A stretch of 59,444 nt of DNA from Bacteroidales bacterium (GTDB lineage Bacteria; Bacteroidota; Bacteroidia; Bacteroidales; F082). This document shows positions 27,378-35,037 of this stretch, in pieces. The DNA lies in contig JAFYNK010000018.1 in the NCBI GenBank assembly GCA_017548125.1, forward strand, positions 1-59,444. Direction: 5' to 3'. A program made the position numbers and the translations under genes. The first letter of the stretch is position 1. Each line of letters starts with the position of its first letter. The notes beneath the pieces were generated by a model. It saw only the letters and a program-made list of their open reading frames with translations. It made no database searches and was not told where the DNA came from.

Positions 27378-28799
27378 ATGAAAAAAGCTTATTTAACAAT
27401 GATCTTACTGAGTTTGTTTTTAGTAGGATGTAAACCAGATCCAGAACTTCCTACAGTATCAACTCAAGAAGTATCTGAAATTACTGCCAATTCAGCAAAG
27501 GTGTCTTATAGTGTATCGGCAGATGGCGGCGCTGAAGTAACATCTAGAGGTGTTTGCATGAGCATGACGGAAAATCCTACAATAAATGATGTTTTGATCA
27601 ATAATGGAGAAGGTCTTGGAACATTTACTGCTGAACTTAAAAAGTTAACTCCAAATACAACATATTACGTTAAAGCTTATGCTATCAATAGTGCTGGCGC
27701 TTCATACGGAGAAGAATTAGAGTTCGTTACTTTAGCTGAAGATTCAGATGACGATGATGACAATAACGGTGACGGCGATGACAATAATGGTGACGGCGAT
27801 GATAATAACGGCGACGGCGATGACAATAACGGTGACGGCGATGATAACAATGGCGACGGCGATGACAACAATGGCGACGGTGATGACAACAATGGCGACG
27901 GCGATGACAACAACGGCGACGGTGATGACAACAATGGCGACGGCGATGATAATAACGGCGACGGCGATGATAATAACGGCGACGGTGATGACAACAATGG
28001 CGACGGTGATGACAATAACGGCGACGGCGATGATAATAACGGTGACGGCGATGATAACAACGGCGACGATGATAATGGTGATGCTGAAGAGATATTGGAT
28101 ATTACAGTAAACGGCGTGACATTTAATATGATATTAGTAAAGAGCGGCACTTTCTATATGGGCGCTCAAAAAGATGACCCTAATGCTCCTAACTACGACG
28201 AAGAAGCATGGAGTAGAGAAGCTCCTGTACATCAAGTAACGCTCTCAGATTATTATATTGCTGAGGCTGAAGTGACTCAAGAACTCTGGATGGCTGTGAT
28301 GGGAAGTAATCCTAGCCATTTCGAAGGCGCACAAAGACCAGTGGAACAAACAACATGGTACGACTGCCAAAGTTTTATAAATAAGCTTAACCAAATGACA
28401 GGTATGAACTTCAGATTCCCTACAGAAGCAGAATGGGAATTCGCAGCAAGAGGCGGCAATGATTCTAATGGCTACAAATACAGTGGCAGCGATATTATTG
28501 ATGATGTCGCTTGGTATTCTGCTGATGGCAAGAAAACTGGTGATGTGATGACAAAAAAACCTAACGAATTAGGAATCTATGATATGAGCGGTAATGTTAT
28601 GGAATGGTGTTCTGACGCATACGGCGATTATACAAGCGAACATCAAACAGACCCGACAGGTCCTAATGGCGTTGATCGTGTTGTCCGCGGCGGATGCTGC
28701 CTCAGCAATGCAACATACTGCCGTGTGGCGCTTCGTAACTTCCTCCATCCTGGTGGCGCAAGTTATGGCATCGGCATGCGCTTGGCTCTCAGTTTGTAG
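27378..28799 (+). CDS. Lipoprotein with Fn3-like domain, DDNNGDG repeat linker and formylglycine-enzyme-fold domain
   Basis: About 473 residues. MKKAYLTMILLSLFLVGC is an SPII signal. Residues about 25-120 look like a fibronectin-III-type domain (ANSAKVSYSVSAD to NTTYYVKAYAINSAG). Residues 127-231 are fourteen perfect DDNNGDG units plus one DDNNGDD. The C-terminal FGE-sulfatase domain (about 245-473) shows FYMGAQKDD, HQVTLSDYYIAEAEVTQELW, FPTEAEWEFAARGG, MSGNVMEWCSD, RVVRGGCC and MRLAL. Many such lipoprotein domains are not formylglycine-generating; the active-site Cys pair was not confirmed. The Asp-rich linker could bind Ca and act as a stiff spacer. Probably surface-anchored. Confidence 0.85.
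   Translation: MKKAYLTMILLSLFLVGCKPDPELPTVSTQEVSEITANSAKVSYSVSADGGAEVTSRGVCMSMTENPTINDVLINNGEGLGTFTAELKKLTPNTTYYVKAYAINSAGASYGEELEFVTLAEDSDDDDDNNGDGDDNNGDGDDNNGDGDDNNGDGDDNNGDGDDNNGDGDDNNGDGDDNNGDGDDNNGDGDDNNGDGDDNNGDGDDNNGDGDDNNGDGDDNNGDGDDNNGDDDNGDAEEILDITVNGVTFNMILVKSGTFYMGAQKDDPNAPNYDEEAWSREAPVHQVTLSDYYIAEAEVTQELWMAVMGSNPSHFEGAQRPVEQTTWYDCQSFINKLNQMTGMNFRFPTEAEWEFAARGGNDSNGYKYSGSDIIDDVAWYSADGKKTGDVMTKKPNELGIYDMSGNVMEWCSDAYGDYTSEHQTDPTGPNGVDRVVRGGCCLSNATYCRVALRNFLHPGGASYGIGMRLALSL
27756..28070 (+). repeat. Fifteen tandem 21-bp units coding DDNNGDG
   Basis: Fourteen units code exactly DDNNGDG and the fifteenth codes DDNNGDD. Third codon positions vary between C and T while the peptide is constant, so the array is not a recent slippage product, or it is kept by protein-level selection. 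It lies in frame within the lipoprotein gene. Confidence 0.95.
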
Positions 28800-28842
28800 T
28801 AAAAAAAACTTTGTGTTGCTTTTTGCCTTTATGAATTTTTAT

Positions 28843-28850
28843 TATCTTTG
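28843..28850 (+). promoter_or_regulatory. TATCTTTG promoter for tyrS
   Basis: TATCTTTG 32 bases before the tyrS ATG, with TTTG at 28822-28825 as a possible -33 element. Confidence 0.75.
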
Positions 28851-28881
28851 CGTTTCTAATTAGAATAAAAACTTTACGTCT

Positions 28882-30177
28882 ATGAATAAAAATTTTGTAG
28901 AAGAATTACACTGGCGCGGTATGCTTCACAGCATGACTCCTGGTACAGAAGAACAACTTGAAAAAGAAATGACAACGGCTTATCTCGGTATCGACCCAAC
29001 AGCCGACTCTCTTCATATAGGTCACCTTTGTGGTATTATGATGCTTCGCCATTTCCAACATGCAGGACATAAACCTCTTGCACTTCTCGGTGGAGCTACA
29101 GGTATGATTGGAGACCCTTCAGGAAAATCAGCAGAACGTAATTTGCTTAATGATGAGATATTAAATCATAACCAAAATTGCATAAAGAAACAGCTCGCTA
29201 AATTCTTGGATTTTGAAAGCGACGCTCCTAACAGAGCAGAACTCGTAAATAACTACGACTGGATGAAAAACTACTCATTCCTTAACTTCATCCGCGACAT
29301 CGGTAAACATATCACTGTTAACTATATGATGGCAAAAGATAGCGTTAAGAAACGCTTCAGCGGCGAAGGCGAAGGCATGTCATTTACAGAGTTTAGTTAC
29401 CAACTCGTACAAGGTTACGACTTCTTGTATTTATACCAAAATAAAAACTGTAAACTCCAACTCGGTGGCTCTGACCAATGGGGTAACATTACAACAGGTA
29501 CAGAATTGATTCGCCGTAAACTCGGTTCAGAAGAAACAGCTTTCGCTCTTACATGCCCACTCATCACTAAAGCTGACGGCGGCAAGTTCGGCAAGACAGA
29601 AAAAGGTAATATTTGGCTCGACCCAGCTAAAACATCACCTTACGCATTCTATCAATTCTGGATGAACTGCTCAGACGACGACGCAGCTAAATACATCAAG
29701 ATATTTACATTGTTAACAAAAGGTGAGATCGACTCTCTCATCAAACGTCATGAAGAAGAACCTCATCTCCGTGAACTTCAACGTACACTCGCTCGCGAGA
29801 TAACTACAATGGTTCACTCAAAAGAAGATTTCGAAATGGCTGAAGAAGCATCACAAATACTCTTCGGAAAAGGAACTTCAGAAGCTCTTCATAAATTTGA
29901 TGAAGCAACATTGTTGAGCATCCTCGATGGCGTTCCTCAAGCTTATGTCGCTAAGTCTTCATTGGAAGCTGGTATGCCAATGGTTGAATTCCTTACACAG
30001 ACAGAGGTGTTCTCTTCAAAAGGCGAAGCTCGTAAAATGTTACAAGGCAATGGCGTTTCTGTCAATAAGGAAAAAGTCGCTGAAACAGATGTGATCAATA
30101 AAGAATCTTTGCTTAACGACAAATATATTCTCGTTCAAAAAGGAAAGAAAAACTATTATCTCATCATAGCTGAATAA
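28882..30177 (+). CDS. tyrS: Tyrosyl-tRNA synthetase
   Basis: 431 residues, the usual length. This class I synthetase attaches tyrosine to tRNA-Tyr. The N-terminal fold has the HIGH motif in [12 protein letters not shown], the Tyr-binding [20 protein letters not shown] and the KMSKS equivalent [10 protein letters not shown]-terminal S4-like RNA-binding domain (about 355-431) follows. Codon usage suggests high expression. A small membrane-protein gene begins four bases after its stop. Confidence 0.97.
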   Translation: MNKNFVEELHWRGMLHSMTPGTEEQLEKEMTTAYLGIDPTADSLHIGHLCGIMMLRHFQHAGHKPLALLGGATGMIGDPSGKSAERNLLNDEILNHNQNCIKKQLAKFLDFESDAPNRAELVNNYDWMKNYSFLNFIRDIGKHITVNYMMAKDSVKKRFSGEGEGMSFTEFSYQLVQGYDFLYLYQNKNCKLQLGGSDQWGNITTGTELIRRKLGSEETAFALTCPLITKADGGKFGKTEKGNIWLDPAKTSPYAFYQFWMNCSDDDAAKYIKIFTLLTKGEIDSLIKRHEEEPHLRELQRTLAREITTMVHSKEDFEMAEEASQILFGKGTSEALHKFDEATLLSILDGVPQAYVAKSSLEAGMPMVEFLTQTEVFSSKGEARKMLQGNGVSVNKEKVAETDVINKESLLNDKYILVQKGKKNYYLIIAE

Positions 30178-30180
30178 AAC

Positions 30181-30381
30181 ATGGAGACATTTTTTCTTAT
30201 CTTGATTCCAGCAATCGTCATCATGGCAATAGTTTTCGTTGCCATAGGAATAAAGATGTTCGTGAAAAAAGACGGACAGTTTGAACGTAAATGCGCACAT
30301 TCCTTAGACCCTGACGCAAGATGCACATGCGGAGGAAAAGGCGACGGAAGCTGTAAAAAAAATAAGACACACAATCATTAA
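30181..30381 (+). CDS. Small membrane protein with Cys-rich tail
   Basis: 66 residues: one N-terminal membrane span (ETFFLILIPAIVIMAIVFVA) and a short polar tail with four Cys (ERKCAHSL, ARCTCGGKGDGSCKK) that could bind a metal. I recognise it only as a kind of short conserved protein seen next to housekeeping genes in Bacteroidota; the function is unknown. It follows tyrS by four bases and ends before a strong terminator, so it is expressed with tyrS. Confidence 0.7.
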   Translation: METFFLILIPAIVIMAIVFVAIGIKMFVKKDGQFERKCAHSLDPDARCTCGGKGDGSCKKNKTHNH

Positions 30382-30390
30382 AATATCAGG

Positions 30391-30423
30391 AGAGACGTTG
30401 TTCAAAGACGTCTCTTTTTTTTT
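30391..30423 (+). terminator. Intrinsic terminator after the tyrS operon
   Basis: AGAGACG pairs with CGTCTCT and is followed by nine T residues. Confidence 0.88.
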
Positions 30424-30466
30424 GCAATGAAAAATAAGCTTATTCACATCATAAAATGATTTGATT

Positions 30467-30733
30467 ATGACGCATCCCGTTTGGATTTGGCAATATGAGC
30501 AATGGCCTCACTTTTGTTGGAGTGATAGTAATATTATCTCTTTGCTTGCACGTATCAGAGAACAGCAAGGACGTTTGATTGGATTGATGAATGGTCTTGG
30601 CTTTGATACGCAGCATCATAATGTACTTCGCGACATTCAGGACTTGGTTTATAAAGGCATTCTTCGCAATACAGGTGAAAACGGTAGAAATACTAATTAC
30701 ATTTTGATTGTTCCTGCTGATAGATGCTTTTAA
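30467..30733 (+). pseudogene. Internally deleted Fic-family gene (DUF4172 start joined to C-terminal winged helix)
   Basis: 88 residues in an intact frame. Residues 5-48 (WIWQYEQWPHFCW, LLARIREQQGRLIGLM, GLGFD) match the DUF4172 N-terminus of Fic AMP-transferases. Residues 53-80 (VLRDIQDLVYKGILRNTG, then GRNTNYIL) match the winged-helix end of the same proteins. The whole catalytic core, including the HPFxxGNGR motif, is missing, a loss of roughly 250 residues that kept the frame. ATG at 30467 is used; TTG two codons earlier is less likely. It could be a dead relic or a retained small DNA-binding protein. It has a terminator of its own at 30763-30803. Confidence 0.7.
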
Positions 30734-30762
30734 AAGTGTTAATTTCTTAAAATCTCATACAT

Positions 30763-30803
30763 AAAAGTGCTTTAAGATTTTTTTCTCTGAAGCACTTTTT
30801 TTC
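30763..30803 (+). terminator. Intrinsic terminator after the Fic relic
   Basis: AAAAGTGCTT pairs with AAGCACTTTT across a 17-base loop, followed by T residues. Confidence 0.7.
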
Positions 30804-30853
30804 TTGACTTTTTAAATTATCATCTTTACTTTTGTTTAATAAAATTTCCGATT

Positions 30854-31354
30854 ATGAAAAGACTTTTGCTTTATCTATCATTGACAGTATCAATGTTTTT
30901 GGTATCATGTTCTTCATCAAAAAAAATGACGACAACAGTTAAAGAATACAATGTGGAGACAATGGGCGTAGGTGTTGATGGGACATATCTTGTCAGGGTT
31001 ACGGATTACTTTAGGACAACAGATGAACGAATATATCTCGACGGCCTTAAAAAAGATGCAGTGCATGGCGTCATATATAGCGGAATACCTGCCGGCAATG
31101 GCTCTATCAAACAGCCAGCTCTCCTGAACAAAGACACTAGCCTTGAGGGTGCTGAAGAGGCTCTCAATAACTTCTTCGAACAGAAACTCTATAACAACTT
31201 CATCAATTCTGTTGTAAATAGCTCTAAGAAAGTGGTCAAAATTCAAGGCTCTAAAGATTACAAAATCAGTGTGATCTTGTCGGTGAATAAAGACGAGCTG
31301 CGTAAATATTTAATAGATAATAAAATAATCAAACCTTTAGATTATCTCTTCTAA
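30854..31354 (+). CDS. Predicted lipoprotein of unknown function
   Basis: 166 residues. MKRLLLYLSLTVSMFLVSCS is an SPII signal with Cys at 19. The mature protein is a compact alpha/beta-looking chain (VGVDGTYLVRVTDYF, SLEGAEEALNNFFEQKLYNN, DYKISVILSVNKDELRKYL) without a family I recognise. It starts a run with the exported protein 11 bases downstream and then apbE, all on the same strand. Confidence 0.65.
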   Translation: MKRLLLYLSLTVSMFLVSCSSSKKMTTTVKEYNVETMGVGVDGTYLVRVTDYFRTTDERIYLDGLKKDAVHGVIYSGIPAGNGSIKQPALLNKDTSLEGAEEALNNFFEQKLYNNFINSVVNSSKKVVKIQGSKDYKISVILSVNKDELRKYLIDNKIIKPLDYLF

Positions 31355-31365
31355 AAATTATATAA

Positions 31366-32658
31366 ATGAAAAGAATCTATACTTTCGTTTTGCTGCTGTT
31401 CGTTTCTATGACGTGCGTAGCACAAGATACGATACAACATGCTGTTTTTGGCAACAAGAAAAGAACCAATATGGATGCTACATACCATCGTAGCTCTTGG
31501 CATAATATTTTGGTTTCCCATAATGACCAGAAATATGCTGAGGAAATTTTAATCACTTATTACGCACGTCCTCAAAGTGATAAGTTTAACGACCACTCGT
31601 TGGATGTAAATGTCGTTACAGCAAAAGGAAAGAAATACGCCAAGAAAAAGCATATTGACAGTTATGTTTATAATAATGATATAGCTAATGATTTGGTTGC
31701 TAAGTGGTTCAACAGAGACGAAACGACAGGTTATTGCGATATGAATCTTATCTATCGCAGAGGTCTGGAAGGCGCTACTACAGAACAGATTGAGACTTCC
31801 GAACTCGCTAAGCTGGGCAAGTCGATATTGATGGATTCAGGCACCGACCTCGTTGGCAACACCTTCGTCTTGGTCCATGATGTGATTTATATCGACAAAG
31901 GAGAGAGAAATAAGAAAGTGGCAGAAGGATTCCGTATTTTCGGGGAAATTATGAGCGCTGTGATGGAATCGTCGGCACAGTCTTCTGGCGACAAATCGTA
32001 TAGCGATTTGGGTAGAAGCATCAACGATTTGTCAAGAACAACAGCCGACATCGTGGATGATTTTGAAGGATTCCGCGTGAAAATACAAACTCATCTATAT
32101 AGATTGAATTGGCAAGATGCTGATAATGAATATTTCTACGAAAATTATTATCTAGATTCTTTATATTTTGACGAAGATAAGTTCTTGTCATGGCAAAATG
32201 CCGACTATAAATTGTCGTATGTCGGAACTCAAGAGGTAGTGTGCGGCGAGACGGTGTTGGTTGGACGATATGATTTGTCGCAGCTTATCAAGATTGTCGT
32301 CTATCGTACTATGGACGAATGCGTTGTGAAACTGCAGAAAAACTATGAAGAGTTCAAGATTAAAGAACCTATTTATGAAATTGATGAAGACGGTAATGTC
32401 ATCGCTAAGATAGGCCTTAAAGAAGGCGTGTCGGAAAAATCGAAGTACGAAGTGCTGGAAAGAGTCGAGACAGAAGATGGAACGACAAAATATAAGAAAG
32501 TGGGAGAGATAAAACCTGTTAAAGATATGATATGGGACAACCGCTATATGGCATTGGAAGATGGAGCGCCAAACTCTGAACTTGGCGGAACGACATTTAA
32601 AGTCACTAGCGGAAAAAATCTTTATCCGGGATTGTTGATAAGAGAAATTAAATTCTGA
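31366..32658 (+). CDS. Exported protein of unknown function
   Basis: 430 residues. The signal peptide is MKRIYTFVLLLFVSMTCVAQ. The mature protein has an alpha/beta N-terminal half (ILITYYARPQSDK, LVAKWFNRDETTGYCDMNLI), a helical Ser-rich middle (IMSAVMESSAQSSGDKSYSD) and a C-terminal part resembling a small beta barrel (KYEVLERVETEDGTTKYKKV). No family is recognised. Its TGA overlaps the ATG of apbE by one base, so it is translationally coupled to a flavin-transfer gene. It could be a substrate or an unrelated passenger. Confidence 0.65.
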   Translation: MKRIYTFVLLLFVSMTCVAQDTIQHAVFGNKKRTNMDATYHRSSWHNILVSHNDQKYAEEILITYYARPQSDKFNDHSLDVNVVTAKGKKYAKKKHIDSYVYNNDIANDLVAKWFNRDETTGYCDMNLIYRRGLEGATTEQIETSELAKLGKSILMDSGTDLVGNTFVLVHDVIYIDKGERNKKVAEGFRIFGEIMSAVMESSAQSSGDKSYSDLGRSINDLSRTTADIVDDFEGFRVKIQTHLYRLNWQDADNEYFYENYYLDSLYFDEDKFLSWQNADYKLSYVGTQEVVCGETVLVGRYDLSQLIKIVVYRTMDECVVKLQKNYEEFKIKEPIYEIDEDGNVIAKIGLKEGVSEKSKYEVLERVETEDGTTKYKKVGEIKPVKDMIWDNRYMALEDGAPNSELGGTTFKVTSGKNLYPGLLIREIKF

Positions 32659-33638
32659 TGAGAAAATTATTTTATACATTATTGATATGCTGTTCCTTGC
32701 TTGCTTGTAACAATGTCAAGAAACAACAATTCATGGGGATTACACAAGGTTCTTATTATTCAATAACTTATTTCGATGAACAAAACCGCGATTTCAGCCA
32801 TGACTTCGATTCTATCTTTAAAGAGATAGAAAGCACGCTATCTTTGTGGGACGAAAATTCCATCATAAGAAAGGTGAATCGTAATGACACTTCAGTCGTC
32901 TTGAATCAGATATTCATCGATAATTTCAATTACGCGATGAGAGCTGCCGAACTCTCTGGTGGTTACTTTGATCCTACGGTGGGACCGCTTGTGCAAGCCT
33001 GGGGATTTCATTTTAAAGAAGGTATGGAGATGACACCAGAGATAGTGGATTCTCTTAAACAACTCGTCGGTTATCGTAAAATCAAAATTGAAAATGGCAA
33101 GGTTATAAAGGAAAATCCTAATATGACATTGGATTTCAACGCTGTGGCACAAGGTTATACAACAGATGTCATTGGCGATTTCCTTCTCTCTAAAAATGTT
33201 AATGATTTCTTGGTTGATGTGGGCGGCGAGATTCTTGCAAGAGGACGCAAACCTAATGGCGACATCTGGAAAGTGGGAATAGAAAAACCTGCCGAGAGCA
33301 AGGACGCCGTGAGAATAGTACAGGAAATTGTGGAATTGGATAACAGAAGTATCGTTACTTCAGGAAATTACAGAAAATATGTGGAACGCGGCGGAAAACG
33401 TTATTCTCACAGCCTGAATCCTATGACTGGTTATCCATCGGAAAACACCTTGCTGAGCGCAACGATTATTGCAGAAAACACAGCTTGGACCGACTGCCTC
33501 GCTTCAATCTGTATGGTAGTAGGATTGGAAAAAGCAATAGAAATTGTTGAGTCAAGCGATTATGATGTCGATGCTTATTTTATTTATCTCGATGACGATG
33601 GAGAGGTGAAAGATTTTTGGGTAATTCACAATTCATAA
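32658..33638 (+). CDS. apbE: FAD:protein FMN transferase (ApbE)
   Basis: 326 residues. MRKLFYTLLICCSLLACNN is a lipoprotein signal; ApbE proteins act at the outer face of the inner membrane and attach FMN to Thr or Ser of target proteins. Family blocks are MGITQGSYYSITYF, TLSLWDENSIIRKVN, FDPTVGPLVQAWGF, LDFNAVAQGYTTDVIG, DVGGEILARGRKPNG, SIVTSGNYRKYVERGGKRY and HSLNPMTGYPSEN with the metal-binding C-terminal segment. No obvious FMN-accepting protein (NqrC or RnfG type) lies in the window. It overlaps the upstream unknown gene by one base. Confidence 0.95.
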   Translation: MRKLFYTLLICCSLLACNNVKKQQFMGITQGSYYSITYFDEQNRDFSHDFDSIFKEIESTLSLWDENSIIRKVNRNDTSVVLNQIFIDNFNYAMRAAELSGGYFDPTVGPLVQAWGFHFKEGMEMTPEIVDSLKQLVGYRKIKIENGKVIKENPNMTLDFNAVAQGYTTDVIGDFLLSKNVNDFLVDVGGEILARGRKPNGDIWKVGIEKPAESKDAVRIVQEIVELDNRSIVTSGNYRKYVERGGKRYSHSLNPMTGYPSENTLLSATIIAENTAWTDCLASICMVVGLEKAIEIVESSDYDVDAYFIYLDDDGEVKDFWVIHNS

Positions 33639-33735
33639 TTGTTTGTAAGAAAACAATTTGTGTTCTATCTCGTTATAAATTATGCGTCAAGCATTATGAG
33701 TTGAAATTTTATTATTAAGAAAAAACAAAACAACA

Positions 33736-35034
33736 ATGAAGAATAAAGTCAACATTATTAAATTTTTTGTCTTTAGCCTTTTGTCATTAGCCTTGATAAT
33801 TCCAGCTAACTCGCAGCAGCTGCAATCTTTTACAGATAGGAACTATACCGACAAAGTGCAGACCGTTCTTCTTCATCCAACTTTGGATTCTATCGCTAAG
33901 CCTGTCATACATCTCAATAATATGATGGGACAATTACATCTTCAGTTCGACGTTTTCGATAATAATGCGCCTTATATGTATTATACCTTCATCCATTGTA
34001 ACAACGATTGGACGCAGCAGTCTGACATACAGCAGATAGAATATCTCGAAGGATTTGAGTCGGATGATATTGACAATTATTCCTTCTCGCTTAATACAAT
34101 GGTCGATTATGTGCATTTCGACCTTGTCTTCCCGACAGAAAATATTATCCCCAAAATATCAGGCAATTATCTTCTTATCGTTTTTGAAGATGAGCTGACG
34201 CCTGAAAACATTTATTTCACCCGTCGTTTCATGATTGTGGATGACAAGGCCACTTTCAATGTCAATATTCCTCGTTATCCTTTCGACCTTAGTCTTGGAA
34301 CTAACAATCAGCAACTTGAGATGACTGTTGCATATCCTGATTTGTTTAATACCTTGGCGTCGCAATATTCTAATGTGACGATTCAGCAGAATGGACGCTG
34401 GGATAATGCAGTGATGGGCTTGAAACCGACTTACGTCTATCCTGATTATCTTTCTTACGAAAATAATGTTAGAACGGTCTTTAACTCAGGAAATCAATTC
34501 CGTAGATTTAACACCAGCAATCTGAATAACCGTCCGGAACAGACAAGAGATGTAATGATGGCGAGAGATTATTATGTAGTTGAACTGTATCCTAATCAGA
34601 AACGTAATACTCAGGCTTACATTACCGACCATGATCTGTTTGGCGGAAAGATTATTTATCTTGAACGTGATGACAGAAATGCTGCAACAGAAGCCGATTA
34701 TGTTTTGGTGGAGTTTTTCCTTGAATGGGAACCTGTCATGACAACGCAAGATGTGTATATCATGGGCGCGATAACGGACTGGAATTTCAATGAAAGCAAT
34801 AAGATGACATACGATTATAAACGTAAGGGCTATGCTCTCAATCTTTTGTTGAAACAGGGCTATTACGATTATATCTATGCCGTGAAGGAAAGAGGGGAAG
34901 AGAAAGCTGATGTTACACCTATAGCAGGAAATTTTTGGGAGACAATGAATGAATATACCATTTATTTGTATCTCTTTGACCCTACACAGAATTATGATCA
35001 GCTGATTGGAGTGAAAACCGTTTTATCTCATTGA
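33736..35034 (+). CDS. Type IX secretion plug protein (DUF5103)
   Basis: 432 residues with a signal peptide (IIKFFVFSLLSLALIIPANS). The mature protein begins with FTDRNYTDKVQTVLLHP and contains HLQFDVFDNNAPYMYYTFIHC and PRYPFDLSLGTNN, which I recognise as the DUF5103 family, now called the T9SS plug protein. In known systems Plug closes the periplasmic side of the SprA translocon when no cargo is present. The C-terminal third resembles a carbohydrate-binding-like beta domain (VYIMGAITDWNFNESNKM). priA starts four bases downstream. Confidence 0.85.
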   Translation: MKNKVNIIKFFVFSLLSLALIIPANSQQLQSFTDRNYTDKVQTVLLHPTLDSIAKPVIHLNNMMGQLHLQFDVFDNNAPYMYYTFIHCNNDWTQQSDIQQIEYLEGFESDDIDNYSFSLNTMVDYVHFDLVFPTENIIPKISGNYLLIVFEDELTPENIYFTRRFMIVDDKATFNVNIPRYPFDLSLGTNNQQLEMTVAYPDLFNTLASQYSNVTIQQNGRWDNAVMGLKPTYVYPDYLSYENNVRTVFNSGNQFRRFNTSNLNNRPEQTRDVMMARDYYVVELYPNQKRNTQAYITDHDLFGGKIIYLERDDRNAATEADYVLVEFFLEWEPVMTTQDVYIMGAITDWNFNESNKMTYDYKRKGYALNLLLKQGYYDYIYAVKERGEEKADVTPIAGNFWETMNEYTIYLYLFDPTQNYDQLIGVKTVLSH

Positions 35035-35037
35035 TTT

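Noticed and set aside
27756-28070. Possible CRISPR array
   Set aside because: Units are contiguous 21-bp coding repeats without spacers, in frame within a lipoprotein gene.
27677-28150. Minus-strand 157-codon frame opposite the 21-bp repeats
   Set aside because: It is the low-complexity shadow of the DDNNGDG array (Pro/Leu/Ser repeats) and has no start context or independent support.
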